DNA of 64,000 nucleotides from JBBSNV01 sp964458605 (lineage in GTDB: Bacteria > Pseudomonadota > Alphaproteobacteria > Reyranellales > JAQSWP01), in the NCBI GenBank assembly GCA_964458605.1, contig CAYWLS010000025.1:1-64000 (forward strand). The letters are read 5' to 3'. Under the pieces are notes generated by a model, which saw nothing but the letters and a program-made list of their open reading frames with translations, ran no database searches and was not told the origin of the DNA. The first letter of the stretch is position 1, and each line of letters opens with the position of its first letter. A program made the position numbers and the translations under genes. Of the stretch, positions 43,186 through 50,879 are shown piece after piece.

Positions 43186-43502
43186 TACGTTCCTTCCCGC
43201 GCCCGACCGTCCGGAAATTCTCCGATTCCGCCCGCGCCCGCTCAGCCGGTCTCGACGGCTCTTTACCGCAGGCGAAGCAAGATTAGCCGGCCGCCGTTAT
43301 TGGTTCAACCATTTAACCGAGGATGTCCACAGACAGGTATTGGCGCCCGCCGCAGCAACCGGGGCGATTATTGCCGGAAATGCCGGAAAGCTGCAGATTC
43401 CTGGAGCTTTTGCCCCGCTGAGTGTAACAATTCTTGTAGATTGTCCTAGAGAAAAATGGGTACATTGATCTGCAATTGGACGGCCAATTAAGGAGAAGAA
43501 TC
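43186..43502. promoter_or_regulatory. 317-bp divergent promoter region
   Basis: It lies between the FabG-like SDR (minus) and the biotin carrier (plus). No gene is visible. The right third is AT-rich and carries GGTACATTGATC near 43460, whose GGTACATT is shared with the 61.4-kb region. A perfect AAGGAGAAG ribosome-binding site for the biotin carrier follows at 43490-43498. No operator was certain. Confidence 0.5.
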
Positions 43503-43721
43503 GTGGCGTCGGAAATCAAATCGGAAATCACCGGGAAAATCTGGAAGGTCGAGGCAAGCGTCGGCCAGAAAGTGGCGGCCGAGGACCAGATCGTCGTGAT
43601 CGAATCGATGAAGATGGAAATCCCGGTGTTGGCGCCCGAAGCAGGGACGATCCGCGAGATCCGCGTCGCCGAAGGCGACGACGTGCTCGAAGGCCAAGTG
43701 ATCGCGCTCATCGACGGCTAG
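43503..43721 (+). CDS. Free-standing biotin carboxyl carrier (biotinyl-domain) protein
   Basis: A 72-residue protein consisting only of a biotinyl/lipoyl domain. The biotinylation motif is ESMKMEI with Lys37 as the attachment site, and the second half is GTIREIRVAEGDDVLEGQ. GTG 43503 is the start, since AAGGAGAAG lies directly upstream; an in-frame upstream start would break the domain boundary. It is a stand-alone carrier like those of glutaconyl-CoA/methylmalonyl-CoA decarboxylases or small acyl-CoA carboxylases. The only partner seen here is the carboxyltransferase 8 kb upstream. Confidence 0.88.
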   Translation: MASEIKSEITGKIWKVEASVGQKVAAEDQIVVIESMKMEIPVLAPEAGTIREIRVAEGDDVLEGQVIALIDG

Positions 43722-43737
43722 TTATCCGCTCCCGGTA

Positions 43738-43761
43738 TGGGCGGCGTTCATCCGCCGCCCA
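43738..43761. terminator. Hairpin shared by convergent genes
   Basis: TGGGCGGCG (43738-43746), loop TTCATC, CGCCGCCCA (43753-43761). It overlaps the stop codon of the minus-strand permease and lies 16 bp after the biotin carrier stop. Lack of a clear T-run makes it a weak or factor-assisted terminator for both strands. Confidence 0.4.
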
Positions 43762-45184
43762 ATGCCCTCATCAGTTCTTCGTGCAGCCCGATGAACAGGA
43801 TGCAGATGACGGTCGCAACCAGCACGTAGCCGCCATTGCCGATCAGCGAAGTCTGCAAAAGCTTCTGTCGCGACACCCGCGATACGTAAAGCGTCAAGCC
43901 CGACAGCGGCGAGACGCTGACCCCCAGGGCCCAGGTGGCCGCCATTACCAGCGCCATGGTGCTGGGCGCCAGATGCACCGCCTGCGGTGCGATCGCCTGC
44001 CCCACCAGTACCACCAGCACCACCGGATGCACTGCCGCGGCGGCGAAACCGGTCATGACCGACAGCAGCAGCGCGATCGCCACCCAGCCGGTCATGCCGG
44101 CCGACTGGAACCAGGCTGCGATCTGCGGTCCCTCGAACAGCCGCGATGTGCCCTGCCCCAAAATGTTGGCGCCGAGAAACATCAGGACTTCGGTACGCAT
44201 GCCGGCCAGCCCGGTGGTGACCCTGGTCACCATGCCGCGGAAGTCTCCGGTCTCGACCGCAGCGCCGGTTTGCGCGGCTTCGCGTCGCCCGCCCCGCATG
44301 ATCGCCGCCTGCCACAGCACGGAAATCACCGGCACGAACAGCACGATCACCACCGACATCGGCAAGTGCGCCAGTTCGGCGCCGACCGGTACGGCGGCCA
44401 GCAGCACGGCCAGCGGCGCGATGCGCCGCAGCGCCAAGCCGATGCCGCCGACCGTCTCGACCTCCGCTTGCATCGAGCGGCGCGGATTGCGCAGCCGATC
44501 CCAGAAGAAGCCGGTGGCCAGTTGCATCACGGCCAGCCCAACGCCCCATGGCGCGAATTCGCTCCAGCTCAGTTGCGGCAGCACGGTAAGGATCACGGTG
44601 ATGCCGATGAAGAACGGCGACCATGTCGATGCGGTCGAAAAGCCGCGCATGATGGCGCCGACCATCCGCCGGCGCGTGTCGTCCTGCATCGGGCGGGCGA
44701 AGGTGCCGCTCAGCAGGGCCAGTGCCGCGAGGTTGATCAGCGAGCCCAGTATGTGGGCCGAGACCGATAGCGCCAGATAGCGCCGGCCCGGGGTCTGGTT
44801 GGCGACATAGGCGCTCAGCCGCCGCATCGAGGGACTGTGCACGGCCGGGTATTGCATGAACGTGACGCCGGCGAACAGCAACAGCAGGTCCATGGCGCCG
44901 CGACCGCCCGCCATCAACCCTTCCAGCATGCCGCCGTGGATTGCCAGCATGGTCACGCCGGTGCCGAGCAGAAGCAGGGCCGAACCGGCTTGAATCGGCG
45001 GCATGCCGCGCAATTCGAGCAGCAGGAAGGCCAGCATCGGCAGCAGCGCGACGTCGACCACGACGCGCTGCCCCGACAGGATGCCGATGGTGGCCACGAT
45101 GGCGGCACCCAGAAACAGCGCCGCCCCGATACGCTCACGCAACAATGGCGGCGGCAACTGTGCCGGCGCTTCGACCCCACTCAT
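43748..45184 (-). CDS. Ion-transporter-superfamily-like permease, fourth paralogue
   Basis: A 478-residue polytopic membrane protein of the same family as the trio at 19185-23547. Shared motifs are FAGVTFMQYPAVHSPSM, TPGRRYLALSVSAHILGSLI, RGFSTASTWSPFFIGI, GANILGQG and SPLSGLTLYV. It has about twelve hydrophobic segments and no signal peptide. It is last in the minus-strand unit with a sulfonate/nitrate-type ABC importer, a ligase and a DszC-like enzyme, 27 bp after the ABC permease. Co-occurrence of the family with ligase and DszC-like genes in two separate clusters suggests a shared transported acid or product such as an inorganic sulfur anion. Confidence 0.68.
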   Translation of the reverse strand: MSGVEAPAQLPPPLLRERIGAALFLGAAIVATIGILSGQRVVVDVALLPMLAFLLLELRGMPPIQAGSALLLLGTGVTMLAIHGGMLEGLMAGGRGAMDLLLLFAGVTFMQYPAVHSPSMRRLSAYVANQTPGRRYLALSVSAHILGSLINLAALALLSGTFARPMQDDTRRRMVGAIMRGFSTASTWSPFFIGITVILTVLPQLSWSEFAPWGVGLAVMQLATGFFWDRLRNPRRSMQAEVETVGGIGLALRRIAPLAVLLAAVPVGAELAHLPMSVVIVLFVPVISVLWQAAIMRGGRREAAQTGAAVETGDFRGMVTRVTTGLAGMRTEVLMFLGANILGQGTSRLFEGPQIAAWFQSAGMTGWVAIALLLSVMTGFAAAAVHPVVLVVLVGQAIAPQAVHLAPSTMALVMAATWALGVSVSPLSGLTLYVSRVSRQKLLQTSLIGNGGYVLVATVICILFIGLHEELMRALGGG

Positions 45185-45211
45185 GGGGTCGAGGGTAACC
45201 CTCTCCGCCGA

Positions 45212-46045
45212 TCAGCGCTGAGTCTTTTTCCAGCGCAGCAGGTATTTTTCCAGCGCAACGATCAGCGCGTTGAAGGCGGTCGAGATGATCACCAGCAGCA
45301 CCAGCGCGGCGAAGGCGCCGGCGGTATCGAACTGTCCTGTCGAGTTTGTCAGCAGGAAGCCGATGCCGCGGTTCGACGCCATGATCTCGCCCACCACCGC
45401 GCCGATCAGCGCGTAAGGCACCGAGACCCGCAGGCCGACGAAGATCACGGTCAGCGCCGAGGGCAGCACCACCCGCCACAGCACCTGGAGCGTGCCGGCG
45501 CCCATCAGCCGGATGATGTCGACCAGCTCGCGGCTGGTATCGCGCACCCCGGCATAGGTGTTGAAGAACACCAGGAAGAACACGATGGTGGCGGTCAGCA
45601 CGATCTTGGTCTCGATGCCGATGCCGAACCACAGGATGAACAGCGGCGCCAGCGCCACCTTGGGCAGGCTGTAGATGGCGATGATGAAGGGATCGAGCAG
45701 GTCGGCTACCTTGTCGAACCAGCCGAAGATGAAGCCGGTGACGCCGCCGATCACCGTCCCCAGGACGAAGCCCACGAACGCCTCGAAGATGGTGATCGGC
45801 ACGTGCTGGACCAGCTGGCCGCCGACCGCCCAGCCGTAGAGCCGCTTGGCGATCTCGCTGGGCTGGCTGGTGAAATAAGGATCGATCACCTTGTAGTGCA
45901 CGCCCGCTTCCCAGAGGGCGATGAAGATGGCGAACAGCACGAAGCGGGCGGCGTAGAGCTTGAGCTTCGCCGCCACCGGGTTGATGCGGCGCTCCTGCAG
46001 TTCGTCCTGCTTCTTGGTGCTGAGCGGAATGGAACTGTCGACCAT
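45212..46045 (-). CDS. ABC transporter permease, nitrate/sulfonate/taurine type
   Basis: A 277-residue inner-membrane permease of the SsuC/TauC family with about six helices. The coupling-helix EAA-type region is GAGTLQVLWRVVLPSALTVI near 180, and FNTYAGVRDTSRELVDIIRLM precedes it, as in the family. A hydrophilic 25-residue N-terminus comes first. It pairs with the ATPase gene 9 bp upstream and with the two binding proteins encoded at the start of the unit, to import a sulfonate, a riboflavin/pyrimidine-like compound or another small anion. The substrate is not readable; the nearby ligase suggests a carboxylate. Confidence 0.86.
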   Translation of the reverse strand: MVDSSIPLSTKKQDELQERRINPVAAKLKLYAARFVLFAIFIALWEAGVHYKVIDPYFTSQPSEIAKRLYGWAVGGQLVQHVPITIFEAFVGFVLGTVIGGVTGFIFGWFDKVADLLDPFIIAIYSLPKVALAPLFILWFGIGIETKIVLTATIVFFLVFFNTYAGVRDTSRELVDIIRLMGAGTLQVLWRVVLPSALTVIFVGLRVSVPYALIGAVVGEIMASNRGIGFLLTNSTGQFDTAGAFAALVLLVIISTAFNALIVALEKYLLRWKKTQR

Positions 46046-46054
46046 GGCAGCCTC

Positions 46055-46828
46055 CTATGCCGCTTCGCTCTTGCGGATATCGTCCCGCAGGAGATCCCAG
46101 ACGTGGCGGTAGATTTCGATGAACTCGGGCGTGGTCTGCAGCAGGAAGGCGTCGCGCGGCCGCGGCAGGTCGATGTCGATCACCGCCTTGACCGTGCCCG
46201 GCCGCGCCGACAGCACGACGATGCGGTCGGACAAGGTGATGGCCTCGGTCAGGTCGTGGGTGATGAACAGTATGGTCTTCTTCTCGGCGTCCCAGATGCG
46301 CAGCAGCTCGTCGTGCATCATCATCTTGACGTGGGCGTCGAGCGCGCTGAACGGCTCGTCCATCATCACCATGTCGGGCGAGTAGATCAGCGTGCGGGCC
46401 AGCGAGCAGCGCTTGCGCATGCCGCCCGACAGCTCCATCGGGTAGTGGTGGGCGAAGTCGGTCAGGCCCATCAGGCGCAGGTAGCGGTCGGCCAGTTCGG
46501 CCTGCTGCCGGCGCGGCACCTTGCGGATGCGCAGGCCGATGACGATGTTGTCGTACACCGTCGACCACTCCAGCAGGTTGTCGCGCTGGGTGATGTAGCC
46601 CACTCTTGTGTTGATGCCGGTCACCGGCTGGCCGTCGTACAGCACCTCGCCCCCCGCCGGCGCGCTCAAACCCGCCGCCAGGTTCAGCAAGGTCGACTTG
46701 CCGCAGCCGGACGGGCCGACCACCGAGAGGAATTCGCCGTTGTTCACGGTGAAGCTGAGATTGCGCAGCGCCACGACCTCGTTGCCGCGCTTGTAGAACT
46801 TCTTGGTGATGCCGCGATATTCCAGCAT
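46055..46828 (-). CDS. ABC transporter ATP-binding protein, nitrate/sulfonate/taurine type
   Basis: A 257-residue ATPase. Walker A is GPSGCGKST at 38-46, the signature is LSGGMRKR, Walker B is MVMMDEPF with catalytic Glu, and the switch His is in FITHDLTEA. It belongs to the SsuB/TauB group by its short length and lack of a C-terminal regulatory domain. It would drive import with the permease encoded 9 bp downstream. Start ATG 46828 lies 45 bp after the DszC-like enzyme stop. Confidence 0.9.
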   Translation of the reverse strand: MLEYRGITKKFYKRGNEVVALRNLSFTVNNGEFLSVVGPSGCGKSTLLNLAAGLSAPAGGEVLYDGQPVTGINTRVGYITQRDNLLEWSTVYDNIVIGLRIRKVPRRQQAELADRYLRLMGLTDFAHHYPMELSGGMRKRCSLARTLIYSPDMVMMDEPFSALDAHVKMMMHDELLRIWDAEKKTILFITHDLTEAITLSDRIVVLSARPGTVKAVIDIDLPRPRDAFLLQTTPEFIEIYRHVWDLLRDDIRKSEAA

Positions 46829-46873
46829 GTCTGCCTCCCGCCCTTCGGGCTACGGTCGCGCTATTGCCGCCTT

Positions 46874-48043
46874 CTATTGCTGTTCCGTGGCGTCGTAGTT
46901 CATGCCCAGCACCGCCTTGCCGATCGACTGGGCGGTGTTGTGCAGATTGGCATGGGTGCTGTGCACGTGCACGTCGCGCATCATGCGATTGAGCGGGAAA
47001 GTCTCGAGCAGCGCCGTCGAGCCGACGATCCGGATGGTCTCGTTGATCATCCATTCCGCGGTCGAAATCGCGTACAGCTTGGCCATCAGCGAGTACTGTT
47101 CGGCATCCGCGACCTTCTTGGCCTGCCACAGCGCGGCGGCCTGGTAGACCATGTTGCGGGCTGCGGCCATGCGCATGGTCATCTCGCCGATGGCGCGCTG
47201 GCTGTGCGGGTTGCCGGCGGTGCCGCGCTTGGGCAGGTAGTCGATGGCGAAATCGAGCATGCCCTGCGCCGCGCCCAGATGGCTGGCCGCGAATCCCAGG
47301 TGCCAGCGCGCGCCCAGCTTGCTCTTGGGATAGAAGCCGGGGCCCTGCACGATATCCGCATCGGGTACGAACAGGTCCTTGAGGATCAGCTTGGGGCTGA
47401 CGCAAGCGCGCATGCCGGTCGGCCGCCACCAGGTCTCGTCGACGTTGAAGCCCTTGGCGCCATGCGGAATCATGACCATCAGGAAGCCCTCGGCGGGATC
47501 CATGTTGGGCAGGCTGACGGTGACGACGTTCCACGAGCCGACCGAGGCGTTGGTGCCGTACTGCTTGATGCCGTTGAGTTCGAATCCGTCCGGGCGGCGG
47601 GTGGCTTCGGACAGCATGCTGTACTGGCCGCGCGCGGTGCGACCGGGTTCGCCGCCGGTCCAGGACAGGATGCCGCCGCGCTCGAAGGTCGGCGCGAACC
47701 AGCGATCCTGCTGCTCGGGCTTGCCGGCGAAGGACAGCAGCTGGCTGGTATGCGAATGGACCTGGAAACAATGGGCCGTCGACATGTCGACGCGCGCCAG
47801 TTCCTCGACCACCAGCAGGAAGGCCAGCGGATCGACCATGTTGACCATGCCGGTCTCCTGGCCGCCCAGGCGCTTGGGCGCGCAGATGGTCAGCAGATCG
47901 ACTTCCTTCAGCGCCGCCATCGTCTCCATCGGCATGGAATATTCGCGGTCGTGCTGAGCGGCGTATTTGCTGGTGACGGAATTTGCCACATCGCGGGCGC
48001 GGCCGCGGATGGCGTCCAGATGCGGGCTCAGCTCGACTTGCAT
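46874..48043 (-). CDS. Acyl-CoA dehydrogenase-superfamily flavoprotein, DszC/HpaH-like
   Basis: A 389-residue protein, a close paralogue of the one at 23564-24730 (shared SMPMETMAALKE, ELARVDMSTAHCFQVHSHTS, SWTGGEPGRTARGQ, VVQGPGFYPKS-type and LNRMMRDVHVHSTHANLHN). It has the type-2 C-terminal domain and no YEGT Glu, so a monooxygenase, desulfurising or atypical dehydrogenase activity is likely. Start ATG 48043 has TTGGAGATCGTC upstream; an in-frame TTG lies just before it. It is placed between the ligase (50 bp gap) and the ABC ATPase (45 bp gap), so the imported acid is probably activated and then handed to this enzyme. Confidence 0.8.
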   Translation of the reverse strand: MQVELSPHLDAIRGRARDVANSVTSKYAAQHDREYSMPMETMAALKEVDLLTICAPKRLGGQETGMVNMVDPLAFLLVVEELARVDMSTAHCFQVHSHTSQLLSFAGKPEQQDRWFAPTFERGGILSWTGGEPGRTARGQYSMLSEATRRPDGFELNGIKQYGTNASVGSWNVVTVSLPNMDPAEGFLMVMIPHGAKGFNVDETWWRPTGMRACVSPKLILKDLFVPDADIVQGPGFYPKSKLGARWHLGFAASHLGAAQGMLDFAIDYLPKRGTAGNPHSQRAIGEMTMRMAAARNMVYQAAALWQAKKVADAEQYSLMAKLYAISTAEWMINETIRIVGSTALLETFPLNRMMRDVHVHSTHANLHNTAQSIGKAVLGMNYDATEQQ

Positions 48044-48093
48044 GACGATCTCCAACGCGTTGAATGAAATTACAGGGTCGATCGGGCGGACGA

Positions 48094-49707
48094 TCAGGCC
48101 GCACCGCGCTGCGCCAGACGCTCGATGGCGATCTCGCGCAGCTTGAACTTCTGGATCTTCTCGGTGCCGCCGGTGACAGGAAAGGCGTCAATGGAGAAGA
48201 CGTGCGCCGGCAGCTTGAACGACGCCAGGCGCGGCGCCAGGAACTCCGACAGCGATTGCGGCTCGAAGCGCGCGCCGGTGCGGGGGATGACGAAAGCGAC
48301 GCCGATCTCGCCGTGGATCTTGTCCGGCACGCCGACCACCGCGACCTGGCCGACCGCCGGATGCTGCGCCGCAACGCGCTCGACTTCGGGCGTCGAGACG
48401 TTGAAGCCCTTGTGCTTGTAGCCGTCCTTGACGCGGCGCAGGAACTTGACCCGGCCGTCGGCGCTCAGAATGCCCAGATCGCCCGAGCGCAGCCAGCCGT
48501 CCGGCGTGATGCTGCGCTTGGTCTCCTCGGGCTTGTTGTAGTAACCCGGCATCACCGAGTAGCCGCCGATCCAGATTTCGCCCGCTTCGCCCGGCGGCAT
48601 GTCCTTGCCGGTATCAGGATCGACCACGCGAATCAGGCAATCGGGCAAAGGCTTGCCTTGGTCGGTGAACCGCGTTTCCAGCGACTCGGTCCAGCGGCAG
48701 CGCGTCACCAGGCCGGTCGATTCGGTCAGGCCGTAGCCGGTCACCACGCCGCCGACATGCAATTCCTCCGCGGCGCGGCGCAGGATCGCCGGATCGCTGC
48801 TCAGCACCACGCCGGTGCGCAGGTTGAGCTTGGCATCCTTGAAATGCGGGTGCGACACCAGCGCATCGATCATCGCCGGCAGCATGTGCAGCGCGGTGCA
48901 ATGCTCGTGCTCCAGCGCCGCCAGGCAACGATTCACCTCGAAACGCTCGTCCATCACGATGCGCGCGCCGTGGCTCCAGAACGACAGCACGCCGTTCAGC
49001 GAGCCCAGCACGCCGAACAGCGGCACGCAAAGATAGAGCACGTCCTGGGGTCCGATGCCGATCAGGTCGCCGCCATCGAAGGCCTTGCGCCAGATGCAAT
49101 GGGTCAGCATCGCGCCCTTGGGCAGCGCCGTGGTGCCGGAGGAATAGGCGATCAGCGCCGGCGCATCGGCGTTGTCGGTGCGTGCCGGCACCGGCAGATC
49201 GGCCGGCTGCGACCAGTCGAGCACGCCAGGCATCGGCATGGGCGGCGGATCGCAGGTCACCACCGCGCGCAGCTTGGGGAAGGTGGCGCTGTTCAGCGCG
49301 CCGGCCGGGTTGACGGCCAGCTCGGGACAGGCGCCGACCAGTTCGCCGAGAAAGTCGCGAAACGCCGGCCGGCCCGGCACGATCACCACCTCGGCGTCGG
49401 ACTGGCCGATCTGGTAGACGAATTCGTCGCGCCGCAAGCGGGTGTTGAGGAATACCGCCACCAGGCCCGACTGCGCGGCGCCGAACCAGTACCACATGAA
49501 TTCGGGCCGGTTCGGCATCCACAGCGCGACCTTGGCGCCGGGCTTCAGTCCCAGCGCCTTGAGCCGCGCGGCGGCGCGATCGGCCTCGCGCCGCACATCG
49601 GCGAAACCGTAGCGCCTGCCCTCGAACAGCAGCGCTTCGCGATCGCCGAACCGCTCGACCAGATGGTCGAGCGCCTGGCCATAGGTCTTGCCGATATATG
49701 GATTCAC
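48094..49707 (-). CDS. Acyl-CoA synthetase (AMP-forming), fifth ligase
   Basis: A 537-residue AMP-forming ligase of the same branch as the tandem trio. P-loop YSSGTTALPKGAM, adenine motif YGLTEST, hinge SGDLGIL (Ser for the usual Thr) and C-terminal Lys in GGTEKIQKFK (Glu for Gly). It begins at GTG 49707, selected because GAGGAGAACGGGC is ideally placed and the family N-terminus (VNPYIGKTYGQAL) starts there. It is encoded between the binding proteins and the DszC-like enzyme in an import unit, so the ABC ligand is probably its substrate. Confidence 0.86.
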   Translation of the reverse strand: MNPYIGKTYGQALDHLVERFGDREALLFEGRRYGFADVRREADRAAARLKALGLKPGAKVALWMPNRPEFMWYWFGAAQSGLVAVFLNTRLRRDEFVYQIGQSDAEVVIVPGRPAFRDFLGELVGACPELAVNPAGALNSATFPKLRAVVTCDPPPMPMPGVLDWSQPADLPVPARTDNADAPALIAYSSGTTALPKGAMLTHCIWRKAFDGGDLIGIGPQDVLYLCVPLFGVLGSLNGVLSFWSHGARIVMDERFEVNRCLAALEHEHCTALHMLPAMIDALVSHPHFKDAKLNLRTGVVLSSDPAILRRAAEELHVGGVVTGYGLTESTGLVTRCRWTESLETRFTDQGKPLPDCLIRVVDPDTGKDMPPGEAGEIWIGGYSVMPGYYNKPEETKRSITPDGWLRSGDLGILSADGRVKFLRRVKDGYKHKGFNVSTPEVERVAAQHPAVGQVAVVGVPDKIHGEIGVAFVIPRTGARFEPQSLSEFLAPRLASFKLPAHVFSIDAFPVTGGTEKIQKFKLREIAIERLAQRGAA

Positions 49708-49747
49708 GCCCGTTCTCCTCGGCGCCGCTGCACGCGCGGCACCCTCC

Positions 49748-50818
49748 TCACTTTTTGCCGGCCAGCGCGTCGCGCACGAAGTCGTTGGCGGCGGCGGCGT
49801 CGAAATCGAAATCGCCCTGGGCGTAGGCCTGGCCGCCGAACGCGAGCAGGGCACGATATTTCTTCAGTCCCTCGATCGGCGTCAGCGCGTCCTTGGGCGA
49901 AGCGGGCTTCATGGCCTTGATGCCGATTCCATAGAGGTCGGAATCCATCGCCGCCATGTGCTTGCGGGCCGCGTTTCCGGCGGCGACGATATCGGACTGG
50001 ATCAGCTTGTCGGCATCGTTGATGGCGCGCACGAACGCCGCCAGTTGCTTGCTCTTGTCCTTGAGCGCCTTCTCGGTCACTGCCATGCCGGTGAACACCA
50101 TGCCGCGCGTTTCCGGCACGTCGCCACCGATGGTGTCGATCAGGATCGTGGCGTAGCCGTCGGCCACCGCCTTCTCCGCGACCGGCGGCGAGAACGCCGA
50201 GACGTCGATGGCGCCGCGCTTCATGGCGGCCAGCGTGTTGCTGGAATCGCCGATCGGCACGATCTGCGCCGCCTTGTCGATATCGGCGCCGCCGGCATAT
50301 TTGGCGAACAGGAAGCGGAACATCGTGTGCTGGCCGCCGTTGAACGAGATCACGCCCAGCTTGAGGCCCTTGAGCGCAGTGATCTTCTGCTCGAGGGTCG
50401 ATTTCTCGTTGATGCCGAGTTTCTCGAACACGTCCTTGCGGCCGAAGATGGTCGAGGTGTATTCGGTGTTCATCGGCGTCAGCATCTTGATCGGCTGGCC
50501 AGCGGCGCGGGCGGCGAACACCGAATTGCCGCCGACGCCGGCGATATCGGCATCGCCGTTGAGGATAGCGGTCACCACGACGGCGCCGTCCTTGACATTG
50601 ACGATCTCGACGTCGAGGCCTTCCTTGGCGAAGTAGCCCGCGCCATCGGCCACATAGAGCGGCAGCCAGGCGAAAGACGTACTGCTCAGCACCACTTTAA
50701 GCTTGTCGGCGGCCTGGGCGGCATGCTGGCCGAGCAGCATCGCCGCGCCCAGCGCCAGTCCCGCCACCAGGTTGCGGCCATGCCGCAGCAACCGCCCGGT
50801 TTGCATCGGGTTGTCCAT
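49748..50818 (-). CDS. Periplasmic binding protein, SsuA/NMT1-like (second of two)
   Basis: A 356-residue exported solute-binding protein. The signal peptide is RNLVAGLALGAAMLLGQHAA with cleavage near AQA-AD at residue 37. The mature part shows LSSTSFAWLPLYVADGAGYF, GDADIAGVGGNSVFAAR and MKRGAIDVSAFSPP, all typical of the nitrate/sulfonate/taurine/thiamine-precursor group. It is clearly a duplicate of the protein encoded 61 bp upstream. Two binding proteins for one permease/ATPase pair suggest two related ligands. Confidence 0.86.
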   Translation of the reverse strand: MDNPMQTGRLLRHGRNLVAGLALGAAMLLGQHAAQAADKLKVVLSSTSFAWLPLYVADGAGYFAKEGLDVEIVNVKDGAVVVTAILNGDADIAGVGGNSVFAARAAGQPIKMLTPMNTEYTSTIFGRKDVFEKLGINEKSTLEQKITALKGLKLGVISFNGGQHTMFRFLFAKYAGGADIDKAAQIVPIGDSSNTLAAMKRGAIDVSAFSPPVAEKAVADGYATILIDTIGGDVPETRGMVFTGMAVTEKALKDKSKQLAAFVRAINDADKLIQSDIVAAGNAARKHMAAMDSDLYGIGIKAMKPASPKDALTPIEGLKKYRALLAFGGQAYAQGDFDFDAAAANDFVRDALAGKK

Positions 50819-50851
50819 TTCGATTCCTCCACTGCGATTGTTGTTCCGGTC

Positions 50852-50869
50852 GGCGGGCGGTCGCCCGCC
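50852..50869 (-). other. Intercistronic stem-loop after the first binding-protein gene
   Basis: GGCGGGCG-GT-CGCCCGCC is a perfect 8-bp hairpin within the 61-bp gap between the two binding-protein genes. Such stems after binding-protein genes in ABC operons commonly protect the upstream mRNA and raise its relative expression. Confidence 0.5.
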
Positions 50870-50879
50870 CGCCTGCTCG

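Noticed and set aside
43476..43502. An upstream in-frame start for the biotin carrier
   Set aside because: The AAGGAGAAG site lies between it and the GTG at 43503, and the extra residues (MDGQLRRRI) are outside the biotinyl domain.
33912..43721. A complete acetyl- or propionyl-CoA carboxylase locus
   Set aside because: No biotin carboxylase (ATP-grasp) gene is present in the window, so a full carboxylase cannot be claimed.
44837..48067. A 1076-residue plus-strand open frame
   Set aside because: It runs antisense through four well-supported genes (permease, ABC permease, ATPase, flavoprotein) and has antisense-type composition.
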